Shown here: positions 13,696 to 21,613 of the stretch, one piece after another
Layout of the letters: each line of letters starts with the position of its first letter
How positions within the stretch are numbered: the first letter of the stretch is position 1
Assembly: GCA_964468205.1 (NCBI GenBank)
Contig: CAYXVG010000082.1
Span: 1-21,841, forward strand
Reading direction: 5' to 3'
Origin: CAWELS01 sp964468205
GTDB taxonomy: Bacteria; Acidobacteriota; Terriglobia; Bryobacterales; Bryobacteraceae
DNA length: 21,841 bases
Translations under genes and position numbers: made by a program
The notes under the pieces: generated by a model
Seen by the model: the letters and a program-made list of their open reading frames with translations, nothing else
Databases searched by the model: none
What the model was told of the DNA's origin: nothing

Positions 13696-14502
13696 TTACC
13701 GCGAAAACCGCGAGGCTAGCCGCCCCAGAAAATAGCCCGCAAGGATGCACAGCACGACGACGCCGCCGTGCCATACAATCAGATGACCCGCATGCTGATT
13801 GTGGCATTGCAATTGGAGGGCTGTCAGCGCGATCAGCCCTGCAGTCGCTCCGAGGCTCGCGCCTAGCATCCCAAGCCTCAACGGGGCGCCGCGCGTGGCG
13901 AGCCACAACAGCAGTGCCGCTGCCGGCACCGACATCATGAGTCCGGCGCGCGTGCAACTCCATCCCTTACCGAAGATCGCCCCGGCATCCTCCCAGGGAA
14001 ACAGTGTGCCCACGACGGCGGCGAATCCCGCGATGATGATGCCGATCACGGCGGGTGTGGAAATGCGCTGGCGGGCGCCCGGAGTCATTTGCCAGCTCAA
14101 CGATAGCGCGAGCAACAACGCGCCCGCTCCCAGCACGAGGCAGATCGCAAGGAGCTGGCCGGCACTCATGTTCGCCACTCCGAACATGCCGGTTGTTCCC
14201 ACGAAAACGACGATGAGAAACGCGAATACAGCCAGGAAACGCAATGCCAACACCGGGGTCGAAGGCAGCCGTTTCACTGGCTTCAAAGACCCGGCAAGCC
14301 GCTCCACGATGCTCTCCTCGAGACCCGTCGCGGCCGGCGCCGGGCGAGAGAGCAACCAGCCGTAGAGTTGCCGGCAGCGAGCACACTTCTCGAGATGGAC
14401 GGCTACTTCCGCGGGCACTTCAGCCCCGGAAGCGCCGTAATGGCTGTCCATCAGCCGGTCAGCCTCCTCGCACGTGATGCTAGCTTTTACCTCGGTGCTC
14501 AT
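13696..14502 (-). CDS. NrsF-like (DUF1109) membrane anti-sigma factor with zinc-finger-type N-terminus
   Basis: A 268-residue inner-membrane protein. The cytoplasmic N-terminus has CEEADRLMDSHYG and HLEKCARCRQLYGWL, an H-x3-C-x2-C motif as in zinc-binding anti-sigma domains. About six hydrophobic helices follow (FLAVFAFLIVVFVGTTG, LLAICLVLGAGALLLALSL, VIGIIIAGFAAVVGTLFPW and others). Conserved-looking membrane Cys/His residues are seen in CHNQHAGHLIVWHGG, close to the C-terminal pattern of NrsF/DUF1109 regulators. It should hold the neighbouring ECF sigma factor inactive until an envelope or oxidative signal arrives. ATG 14502 overlaps the sigma gene end by 23 bases, which indicates coupling; GTG 14511 is an alternative start. 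Confidence 0.8.
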   Translation of the reverse strand: MSTEVKASITCEEADRLMDSHYGASGAEVPAEVAVHLEKCARCRQLYGWLLSRPAPAATGLEESIVERLAGSLKPVKRLPSTPVLALRFLAVFAFLIVVFVGTTGMFGVANMSAGQLLAICLVLGAGALLLALSLSWQMTPGARQRISTPAVIGIIIAGFAAVVGTLFPWEDAGAIFGKGWSCTRAGLMMSVPAAALLLWLATRGAPLRLGMLGASLGATAGLIALTALQLQCHNQHAGHLIVWHGGVVVLCILAGYFLGRLASRFSR

Positions 14503-15079
14503 TGCTTTCACCCATCAGGCGCCGGAGCTTTTCGTATGCCCGGTGCGCTTTCTGTTTCACTGCTCCGACCGTGCTGCCCGTAGCGCCCGCCACCTCCTCC
14601 AGGCTCATCCCGGTCACCTTGAGCATCAGTACAACCTCTTTCTGGCTGTCCGGCAACTGGTCCAAATACCGGCCTAGCTCATCCTTCAGCTCCGCCCCGG
14701 GCGTCGCGGGGTTCTCCGAACGCTCGGGAAGATGTTCTACCACGATTTCGCGCGATTCCACCCGCCGCCGCCGCCGGTAGCCGTCCAGTCCCGTATGCCG
14801 GGCGATGGCGAATATCCATGGAAGTACCGGTTCCGCGGGGCGGTAAGTGTGACGCGACTTGTGAATCCGCAGCCAGCATTCCTGTACTAGATCCTCGGTA
14901 ACGGCCCGTGAGTGCGTCGGTCCCGACAGAAAGCCGAACAGGAGCGGAGTGACCATGCGTACGAGTTGGTCGGCGGCAGCGCGGTCGGCATTCTGGTAGC
15001 GAACCATGAGGTCGCGCAGAAGCGTTTCGTCGAGCCCGCGTGCGCGTTTCCCGGTTGCCCGGGAGGCTTCGGCCGGCAT
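14480..15079 (-). CDS. ECF-family RNA polymerase sigma factor
   Basis: A 199-residue sigma-70 family protein. Sigma region 2 spans about residues 30-105 (LVRMVTPLLFGFLSGPT, VTEDLVQECWLRIHKSRHTY, LPWIFAIARHTGLDGYRRRRR). Region 4 spans about 135-185 (YLDQLPDSQKEVVLMLKVTGMSLEEVAGATG, then TVGAVKQKAHRAYEKLRRLMG), the helix-turn-helix that reads the -35. Pairing with an NrsF-like anti-sigma gene places it with the SigF-type ECF factors, which in Caulobacter respond to oxidative and metal stress; the signal here is unknown. ATG 15079 is chosen because GGA stands upstream at proper spacing; ATG 15088 lacks one. It overlaps the anti-sigma gene and is divergent from the MFS gene. Confidence 0.92.
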   Translation of the reverse strand: MPAEASRATGKRARGLDETLLRDLMVRYQNADRAAADQLVRMVTPLLFGFLSGPTHSRAVTEDLVQECWLRIHKSRHTYRPAEPVLPWIFAIARHTGLDGYRRRRRVESREIVVEHLPERSENPATPGAELKDELGRYLDQLPDSQKEVVLMLKVTGMSLEEVAGATGSTVGAVKQKAHRAYEKLRRLMGESNEHRGKS

Positions 15080-15116
15080 AGCTTCCATTTTAACGGCCAC
15101 AAAGCACAAAACTCCA

Positions 15117-15126
15117 ACAGATAGCA
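15117..15126 (-). promoter_or_regulatory. Candidate extended -10 for the sigma/anti-sigma operon
   Basis: The minus strand reads TGCTATCTGT, an extended -10 (TGC plus TATCTG) 37 bases before ATG 15079. It shares TGCTATC with the elements before the MFS and VOC genes. If the operon is self-activated by its own ECF factor, a separate ECF promoter should also exist in 15080-15308; I could not identify one. Confidence 0.35.
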
Positions 15127-15308
15127 TGCCGACTCCGCCGCTACTCCTTGAGCTTTGTATTCGCCCCCGCGGCCCGAGAAGTTACGCTCCTTCGTCCGCA
15201 GGGCGCCGCGCATCGGTGAGATTTCGGCCGTCTCTTTCCAGTTGCTTTTCTCCCGCCACCTGTGTCATTTGTGAATGCACGAATCATGGCGTGGAAACGA
15301 GGTATCGA

Positions 15309-16577
15309 ATGGCATCACAGACAGCGGACGCGTTGAAGGCGGCTGGCGATAGGATGCGTTGGCCGGTCGTCGGACTGCTCAGCTTCGGCATGATCATCGC
15401 CTATTTCGACCGGGTGAACCTGAGCGTCGCCCTGCCCGGCATGGCCGGCGAATTCGGCTGGAGCGAGACGCAGCAGGGCCTGGCCATGTCCGCGATCTTC
15501 TGGACCTACACTGCGCTTCAGATCCCTTCCGGCATCCTGGTGGACCGCTACGGCGTGAGGACCCCTTACTTGATCGGCTTTCTGCTATGGAGCGTCGCCT
15601 CCGCCGCAACCGCACTCACCGGCGCGCTCAGTGTTCTGGTCGCTTTCCGGCTTCTGGTCGGCATCGGCGAAAGCGTTGTGACGCCTTCCAGCATGCGCTA
15701 CATCCGCCTCCACTTCGACGAAAAGCACCGCGGGCTGGCCGTTGGCCTCTACATGACCGGCACCAAAATAGGACCGGCTCTCGGGCTTCCCATCTGCGCG
15801 GCGCTCGTCGCCGCCGTCGGCTGGCGGGGGATGTTCTTGATCATCGGCGCAGTCAGCCTGGCTTGGCTCCTCCCGTGGCTGATGTGGGTCAAGAAAGACG
15901 ACATCGCCGCCGTGCCGCGGTCAAAACAACCCAGCGGGCCGGCTACCGACGCCACGCAGCGCATATCCGCCGGCCAAATCATGAAGAGCCCCGTGATGTG
16001 GGGTATTATCATCGGCACCTACTGCTACATGTACTTCGTGTACTACTGCATGACCTGGATGCCCACCTACTTCAAACAGGCCCATGGCATGTCGATCAAG
16101 GAGATGGGCTGGTACGGCGGCGTGGCCTTCGGCGGCATGGCGGCCGTGGCCGCTCTCGCCGGGTGGGCCGCGGACTGGTTCATCAAGCGCGGGCATGACC
16201 CCATCACCGTGCGCAAAACCTTTACCATCGGCGGCTTCCTCCTGGCCGCGACCCAGACTTTCGGAGTCTATACCGACTCGACTTCCGTGATGCTCTTCTT
16301 CGCCGTCTTCTCCCTTTGCGGCCTAGGCCTCGCCACGGCAAACTACTGGGCGCTTACCCAGACGCTCATCCCAGGCGGCAGCATCGCCATGGTCGTGGGC
16401 ATTCAAAACACGGCGGCGAACATGGCCGGCATCGTCTCGCCCTGGCTCACCGGCTGGATGATCGACAAGACCGGCGCCTTTGACGCCCCGATCAAGGCGA
16501 TCGGCGTCTGGCTGGTGCTCGGCGTCGTCTGCTACCTGGTGCTGGTGCGGCGCAAATACGCCCCGCGCGCCGCATGA
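15309..16577 (+). CDS. MFS transporter, anion:cation symporter (ACS) type, likely sugar-acid importer
   Basis: A 422-residue, 12-helix membrane protein. TM1 reads MIIAYFDRVNLSVALPGMAGEFGWS and TM2 reads FWTYTALQIPSGILVDRYGVRTP. Together these are characteristic of the ACS family, which includes hexuronate (ExuT), glucarate/galactarate (GudP/GarP) and tartrate carriers. The signature loop is DRYGVR. TM4-5 carry GIGESVVTPSSMRYIRLHF, and a second-half loop carries WAADWFIKRG. Proton-driven uptake of an organic anion such as a uronate or aldarate is the likely role. ATG 15309 is chosen because GAGG lies six bases upstream at 15299-15302; the longer upstream frame is not coding-like. It is next to a sulfatase and glycosidase-like genes, which fits uptake of acidic sugars. 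Confidence 0.9.
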   Translation: MASQTADALKAAGDRMRWPVVGLLSFGMIIAYFDRVNLSVALPGMAGEFGWSETQQGLAMSAIFWTYTALQIPSGILVDRYGVRTPYLIGFLLWSVASAATALTGALSVLVAFRLLVGIGESVVTPSSMRYIRLHFDEKHRGLAVGLYMTGTKIGPALGLPICAALVAAVGWRGMFLIIGAVSLAWLLPWLMWVKKDDIAAVPRSKQPSGPATDATQRISAGQIMKSPVMWGIIIGTYCYMYFVYYCMTWMPTYFKQAHGMSIKEMGWYGGVAFGGMAAVAALAGWAADWFIKRGHDPITVRKTFTIGGFLLAATQTFGVYTDSTSVMLFFAVFSLCGLGLATANYWALTQTLIPGGSIAMVVGIQNTAANMAGIVSPWLTGWMIDKTGAFDAPIKAIGVWLVLGVVCYLVLVRRKYAPRAA

Positions 16578-16591
16578 AGCCCGCGCCGGAC

Positions 16592-18136
16592 CTACTGGTA
16601 CTTGGGGTTGTATGCGCCCGGTTCCGCAAACCCTCCTAGCTCCGGACGCATCGTGTTAAACCGCGGGTAGCTCTCCCAGATATCGCCGCCGCCAGTTACG
16701 CGCAGGTCGCCGGTGGCGCGGAGAGTGGATTCCAATTCTTCAGCCAGCGCCGATTTCTGCGCCGCAAACGCCGGCTCCTCGGCGAGGTTCTTCAAGCACG
16801 CCGGATCGGCGCTGATGTCAAACAGTTGCTCGCCGGGCGCCTTCTCCATCGTCATCTCGAAGAACGGCTTCACCGCCGGGTCGTCCTTGTTCTCGATCAG
16901 GTAGCTCTTCGAGGGGCTCGCGTCGATGTCGTAATACTCCTCCGGAACTCCCGCCGGATAGCGCTCCGGCGCGAAGTTCCGGATATAGAGGTAGTCGTGG
17001 GTTCGCAGCGCTCGCGCCGGATAGCCGAGATTGTCGAACCGCGCGTGCGAGTGACGCTCCCGTCCCGAACAGGCCGACGTGCGTGACGCATCGACCCGTC
17101 CAGCTTTCCCGGACCGCAAGACATCCAGAAAGCTCCGTCCCGTCACCACCTCCGGCGCCGTCACGCCGGCTGCCTCGAGAAATGTCGGCGCGAAGTCGGT
17201 AAAGCTGATCAGGTCTTCCACCGTTCGTCCGCCCTCGAATGCCGCCGGCCACGACACCGCCAGCGGCATGTGAATCCCGTATTCGTACATCGTCGCCTTC
17301 GCCCGCGGGAACGCCATCCCATTGTCCGAGGTCGTCACCACCAGCGTATTCTCGAGTTCGCCGGCCGCTTCCAGGCTGTCGAGCATCTTGCCGAGCTGGG
17401 TATCGTACCACTCGACTTCGTAGTAGTAGTCCAGAATGTCGCTCCGCACCACGTCGCAGTCCGGCAAGAAACCAGGCACGATCACGTCATGCAGCTTCTT
17501 GCCGGACTCAAGTCCGATGCCGTTCTGGAACCTGCGGTGCGGTTCGCTGCCGCCGTACCAGAAGCAGAACGGCTGCCCGCTGTCACGCGCTGCCAGAAAG
17601 TCGTCGAAGTTGGCCGCGTAGTCCGTTTGGCGGATCCCCTCCGGCGTGCTCTCGAAAGTCTTCTCCTGCCACGGATTACCCGCCGGGTTGTGCTCCCACC
17701 CGCTAGCCTCGAAGTTCGCCGGCCCCGCGCCTTTCCCGGTGTAGCCCACATGATAGCCCGCTGCCTCCAGCAACTCCGGATACACCTCCAGGCCGGTCGA
17801 AAAATGAGCCGCGTGCGTGCCGGCCTCGCCAAGCTGCCAGTGCGGGCGGCCCGTAAGGATGACCGCCCGCGAAGGAGCGCAGCCCGGCGATCCGCTTACC
17901 GCGTTGGTAAAGAAAACGCCGCGCTCGGCCACCCGGTCAAAAGCCGGCGTCTTTACCACCGCATCCCCGGCCGCGCTCACGTGCGGGAATGACTGGTCAT
18001 CGGATATCGCGAATAGTATGTTTGGACGTTTCGGACCTCCGCTGCAGCCGTTCAGATGAAGAAGCGCCGGCGCGCCACCCAAGGCCGCGAGAAAAGAGCG
18101 GCGATTCAAATAGCTTCCATGACGAGAATCGGACAT
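16592..18136 (-). CDS. Sulfatase (type I, formylglycine-dependent), Tat-exported lipoprotein
   Basis: A 514-residue arylsulfatase-family enzyme that would hydrolyse sulfate esters or N-sulfates, probably on a glycan. The N-terminus has the twin-arginine pattern NRRSFLAALGG, then LLHLNGCSGG, in which Cys31 may be lipidated. The metal-binding start is NILFAISDDQS (Asp46, Asp47). The activation motif is C86-A-P-S-R90 followed by AVILTGR; Cys86 would be converted to formylglycine by an FGE enzyme that is not encoded in this window. Further metal-site sequence is TTSDNG. The overall layout resembles heparan-sulfamidase-like sulfatases, but substrate cannot be fixed. ATG 18136 has GGA seven bases upstream. 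The gene is 68 bases downstream of the exported barrel protein on the same strand and ends 14 bases from the convergent MFS gene. Confidence 0.92.
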   Translation of the reverse strand: MSDSRHGSYLNRRSFLAALGGAPALLHLNGCSGGPKRPNILFAISDDQSFPHVSAAGDAVVKTPAFDRVAERGVFFTNAVSGSPGCAPSRAVILTGRPHWQLGEAGTHAAHFSTGLEVYPELLEAAGYHVGYTGKGAGPANFEASGWEHNPAGNPWQEKTFESTPEGIRQTDYAANFDDFLAARDSGQPFCFWYGGSEPHRRFQNGIGLESGKKLHDVIVPGFLPDCDVVRSDILDYYYEVEWYDTQLGKMLDSLEAAGELENTLVVTTSDNGMAFPRAKATMYEYGIHMPLAVSWPAAFEGGRTVEDLISFTDFAPTFLEAAGVTAPEVVTGRSFLDVLRSGKAGRVDASRTSACSGRERHSHARFDNLGYPARALRTHDYLYIRNFAPERYPAGVPEEYYDIDASPSKSYLIENKDDPAVKPFFEMTMEKAPGEQLFDISADPACLKNLAEEPAFAAQKSALAEELESTLRATGDLRVTGGGDIWESYPRFNTMRPELGGFAEPGAYNPKYQ

Positions 18137-18204
18137 AATCTGATCCAAAACATATCACGTCCCCGCCCATTTCTCATCATCGTTTCGCGGCCCCGGTCAG
18201 CGGC

Positions 18205-19755
18205 TCACTTCCAGTCGTACACCCATGCCCGCGCCCCAAGCATCATGAGATCTCCGTTCAACTCCACGGTCACCCCGCGATCACTGAAGTTTGCCAGCGC
18301 CCAGCTTCCGTCCGAAAAGGGATATAGCGCCACGTCCGCCGGAGCTTTGAGTGTAAATCCGAGCGGTTCCAGTAACCTGCCGCGGAGCTCATCCAAATGC
18401 CGTTGCGGCATCTCAAGCAGCGACACCGGGTTCCCGGACACGCGGAGTACGTGGATATTCGTCGCCGCCAGCTCCACCTTACCGGAGATCCGCCGCGCCA
18501 GCCCGTCCGTGATTAGCACCGGTCTCCCCGTTTCGACGAAAGCGGTCAGACGTTTCGCGAGCCCCAGATCGCTCCAGCCGTGGATCGGAATGAACACCCC
18601 GGCCGCCTGCGAGGGAAACTCATGGACCGGAACGAGTGGGATTCCGAGCATTCCCACGACGTCGAAAACGAAAGCTTCATCCTCGGCGGTGCTGCCCGGT
18701 GGCCTGTAGGCGGACAGCCCCACCGGCTTGCGCTTCGCCACCTCGGCGGCCACGTCGAGAAGCTCGGGGATGCTTGACCGCAGAGCTGCGACGTCCTCGG
18801 GGCCAAAGTTTTGCTGCAGCGCACCGTAGGAAAAAAGCACGGTCTCCCTCGCCCCCGCCAGCACCGTCTGCCGCGCCTGCTCCACGTATGTCTTCTCCGT
18901 GGTGCGCTCCGAATCAAACCAGCCCCCGCCGGTCTTGCCCCCGCCGATGCCGCTCAGCCAGCGCATGACAAAGTAGGCTTCATACTGAAGCTGGCCATTC
19001 GGTTTATCGCGGTCGCGGGTCTCCGTCCCGACCCAGATCTTGTCGAACTCCCGGCTCTGGCGGATCACGTCGTAGCCCCGCTCACGATAGCGGTCATACC
19101 ACTGCGGGTATTTGATAACCACCCGCGCCTTCGGATTCACCTGCCGCGCCGCACCAATCACGTGCGACTGCGAAAGCTGCAGCATCAGCTCCTGCCGGTA
19201 GTCCTCCCACGAATCCGTTGGGACTGGATAGGTGTTGGTGCGGATGCGAACCAGCTTCTCCTTTCGCGCCCGGTCGCATTCGTCGCAAGTGCAGTGCGCG
19301 AAAAAATGGTCGTCGATGATGACCTCGTTGAACAGCCGCGCCGTGAATTCGACGATCGAGCGAAGTTGTGTCTGAGTCCCCTGATTCGTGTAGCAGGAGA
19401 CCATGTTCCAGCCAGTGGCAATCTTGCCGATCTGGGTTGCCGAGATCGCGCCCGCCACCCGGAAGCCTTCCTTCACGAACCGGTCGCGGGCCCGCTCGAG
19501 AGCCGCCTGATCCGCTTGGTAGCGGGACCGGTACGATTCCAGGTAGACCTTGGTCACGCCCGTCGCCTTGCACCACTCGATCGCCCGCTTCATTCCCTCC
19601 GCGGTGGAAAGATGATCCCGAACATCCTGGGCCGTGAAGAGCGTGGAGAAACGGTGGGTGTTGGTCTTCGCTCGCGCGAGAGTCCACAAATCGACCCCCA
19701 AGGCCGGCTGGCAAGCGGCCCACGCCCCCAGGACCAACGCGAAAACGACTCTCAT
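18205..19755 (-). CDS. Exported TIM-barrel-like protein with DD-x5-CxCxxC motif, unknown function
   Basis: A 516-residue protein with a Sec signal peptide (MRVVFALVLGAWAACQPALG). The body alternates strands and helices like a (beta/alpha)8 barrel: GVTKVYLESYRSRY, FRVAGAISATQIG, EVIIDDHFFAHCTCDECDRARK, ARVVIKYPQWY, DKIWVGTETRDRD and ARETVLFSYGALQQNFG. Asp148-Asp149, then Cys155, Cys157 and Cys160, form a striking DD-x5-C-x-C-x2-C cluster that could bind metal or be structural. The C-terminal third looks like a class I amidotransferase-like or glycosidase accessory domain followed by a small beta domain (VALYPFSDGSWALANFSD). Similar unnamed proteins occur near glycoside hydrolases (recollection). 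It lies 68 bases upstream of the sulfatase, likely in one operon. Enzyme activity is unproven. Confidence 0.75.
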   Translation of the reverse strand: MRVVFALVLGAWAACQPALGVDLWTLARAKTNTHRFSTLFTAQDVRDHLSTAEGMKRAIEWCKATGVTKVYLESYRSRYQADQAALERARDRFVKEGFRVAGAISATQIGKIATGWNMVSCYTNQGTQTQLRSIVEFTARLFNEVIIDDHFFAHCTCDECDRARKEKLVRIRTNTYPVPTDSWEDYRQELMLQLSQSHVIGAARQVNPKARVVIKYPQWYDRYRERGYDVIRQSREFDKIWVGTETRDRDKPNGQLQYEAYFVMRWLSGIGGGKTGGGWFDSERTTEKTYVEQARQTVLAGARETVLFSYGALQQNFGPEDVAALRSSIPELLDVAAEVAKRKPVGLSAYRPPGSTAEDEAFVFDVVGMLGIPLVPVHEFPSQAAGVFIPIHGWSDLGLAKRLTAFVETGRPVLITDGLARRISGKVELAATNIHVLRVSGNPVSLLEMPQRHLDELRGRLLEPLGFTLKAPADVALYPFSDGSWALANFSDRGVTVELNGDLMMLGARAWVYDWK

Positions 19756-19819
19756 TCTCTCTACTAAGAGCCTAACGCAATTCTAACCGCCGGAGCGCGC
19801 GAAACCGCAAAACCGTGAA

Positions 19820-19855
19820 TTGGCCGCCCCCTTTTCCGTGATATATTCCATTACC
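19820..19855 (+). promoter_or_regulatory. Candidate promoter giving a leaderless DUF4038 mRNA
   Basis: TTGGCC at 19820-19825 (-35), a 16-base spacer, then TGATATATT with TATATT at 19842-19847 (extended -10). The ATG at 19856 is nine bases past the -10, so the predicted start point (about 19854-19856) falls on or next to the initiation codon. No Shine-Dalgarno is present before this ATG. Confidence 0.5.
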
Positions 19856-21514
19856 ATGCGATTTGTTCCGCTATTCTTCTTGCTTGTAATGGCTTCTCTT
19901 GGAGCGCCAGATGTCGAACGGTTCGGCCTGGTTGAAATTCCTTTCGAGGCCGCCGGCGCCTACTCCAACCGATATACCCAACTGGAAGCCTCCGCCGTAG
20001 TGACGCGCCCTGCGGGCGATGTCTGGCGCTTACCGCTCTTCTGGGATGGCGGCAACACGTGGAAGTTGCGCATCAGCCCGGATGCCGCCGGCCGGTGGCA
20101 TTACCGGATCTCCTCTCCCGATAAGGGCCTCGACCGCCGGACCGGATCCTTCGACTGCGTCCCGTCCAACCGCCCCGGCGGCATCCAACCGATGACCGGC
20201 TACCCACATCATTTCCAGTACCAGAACGGCCAACGCTTCTGGTTCATGGGCGACACCGCGTGGGGGTATGTCACCAATAGCGAAGAGGACAAGCACGGCC
20301 GCGAGCAGTCCCAATACTACGTGAAAGTGCGCGCTTCCCAGGGCTTCAACGTGATCCACACGATGATGATGAGCGAGCAGGGCGTCGGCAACGATGGCGG
20401 CTTTCCGTTCACTGAGATCTCCGCCGAAATGATCAATCCCGCCTACTGGCAGGAAGTGGACCGCCGCATCGCCTACGCCAACGAGCAAGGCGTCGCTGTC
20501 GGCCTCGCCCTCGCCTGGGGCGATAAGCGCCGTCAGGAACCCTTCGCCTGGCGTATGATTCCCGGCGTCGAGGCCCGCCAGCGCTACGCCCGCTACATCG
20601 GCGCCCGCTACGGCGCTTATAACGTTTACTTCATCGTCTCCGGCGAGTGGCACGCCGAACGCAACACCCGCGACGGCGTCACCGAAGACGAAGTGTTCGA
20701 CGAGTTCGTCGCCATCGGCAACGCTCTCGACGCCGCCGACCCCCACGAACGCATGATCGGCATTCATCCGATGACCGGTCACGGCAGCGTCCGTGAATTC
20801 AACTCCGCTCCGTGGATGAGCTTCGGAGACTATCAGCAGACCTACCAGAATCTTCACGAGCGCGCCGCGCTATCCCGTTATCACGGCGGCCCCGTGGTGA
20901 ATTCCGAATACGGCTATCACCTCCGCGACCAGACTGGCGACGGCCAGCCCGACAAAGCCAACAGCTTCCACGCCGACGACATGCGCCAGGCCTCCTGGGA
21001 TATCGTCATGGCCGGCGCCTATCTCGTCACCGGATTCGGCACTACATACTTCGGCGGCCACCGCGACCCCGGCCCCTTCCACGTCGACGCCCCGCGGAAC
21101 GACGACTGGGAAGAGCAGATCGGCTACATCCAGAAGTTCTTCGAGCAGGTCGAATACTGGCGCCTCATCCCGGCCTCCCAGCTCATCGAATGTGAAACTC
21201 CCCGCACCGGCGACCGCCGGCACACCTACACCGATAGCGGCCGCACCCGCACCGATATCCGTCCGCCGGAAACAGTCTACTGGGCCCTCGCCATCCCGGG
21301 CGAAACCTACATAGTCTATGCCCGCGGCGTGAGCGCCCCCATCATCCTCGACCCCGGCGGCCGCCCCGGCGAATTCCGTGTTAGCCGCTATGATCCCCGC
21401 ACCGGGCAGACGGCGGATGCGGGCATCATGAAGGAGGAGGGCCGCAACGCCAGATTCCGCCTCGAGGTCCCCGACGCTGACGACTGGGTCATCCTCCTCG
21501 ATCGTGTCCGGTAG
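19856..21514 (+). CDS. DUF5060/DUF4038 exported glycosidase-like protein (GH140-type)
   Basis: A 552-residue protein with a Sec signal peptide (MRFVPLFFLLVMASLGA). Residues ~20-105 look like a DUF5060 beta-sandwich (VEIPFEAAGAYSNRYTQLEA, KLRISPDAAGRWHYRISS). A DUF4038 TIM barrel follows from HFQYQNGQRFWFMGDTAWG. Candidate catalytic acids are Glu264 in VSGEWHAE (strand 4) and Glu351 in VNSEYGYH (strand 7), the positions expected for a clan GH-A retaining enzyme such as the apiosidase family GH140. The extreme C-terminus is a small beta domain. The substrate is probably a plant or algal polysaccharide side chain; this is inference. No ribosome-binding site precedes ATG 19856; a TTG start at 19820 would disrupt the signal peptide. 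It is divergent from the barrel/sulfatase genes. Confidence 0.88.
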   Translation: MRFVPLFFLLVMASLGAPDVERFGLVEIPFEAAGAYSNRYTQLEASAVVTRPAGDVWRLPLFWDGGNTWKLRISPDAAGRWHYRISSPDKGLDRRTGSFDCVPSNRPGGIQPMTGYPHHFQYQNGQRFWFMGDTAWGYVTNSEEDKHGREQSQYYVKVRASQGFNVIHTMMMSEQGVGNDGGFPFTEISAEMINPAYWQEVDRRIAYANEQGVAVGLALAWGDKRRQEPFAWRMIPGVEARQRYARYIGARYGAYNVYFIVSGEWHAERNTRDGVTEDEVFDEFVAIGNALDAADPHERMIGIHPMTGHGSVREFNSAPWMSFGDYQQTYQNLHERAALSRYHGGPVVNSEYGYHLRDQTGDGQPDKANSFHADDMRQASWDIVMAGAYLVTGFGTTYFGGHRDPGPFHVDAPRNDDWEEQIGYIQKFFEQVEYWRLIPASQLIECETPRTGDRRHTYTDSGRTRTDIRPPETVYWALAIPGETYIVYARGVSAPIILDPGGRPGEFRVSRYDPRTGQTADAGIMKEEGRNARFRLEVPDADDWVILLDRVR

Positions 21515-21613
21515 CTTCCGGCCCGGCTTGCATGCACACCGGCTTTCCCGGGAAGGAGTGATATCCGCCCGAAGCAGCGGCAACCGCTGGCACGTGGTCT
21601 AAGATTGGAGGAA

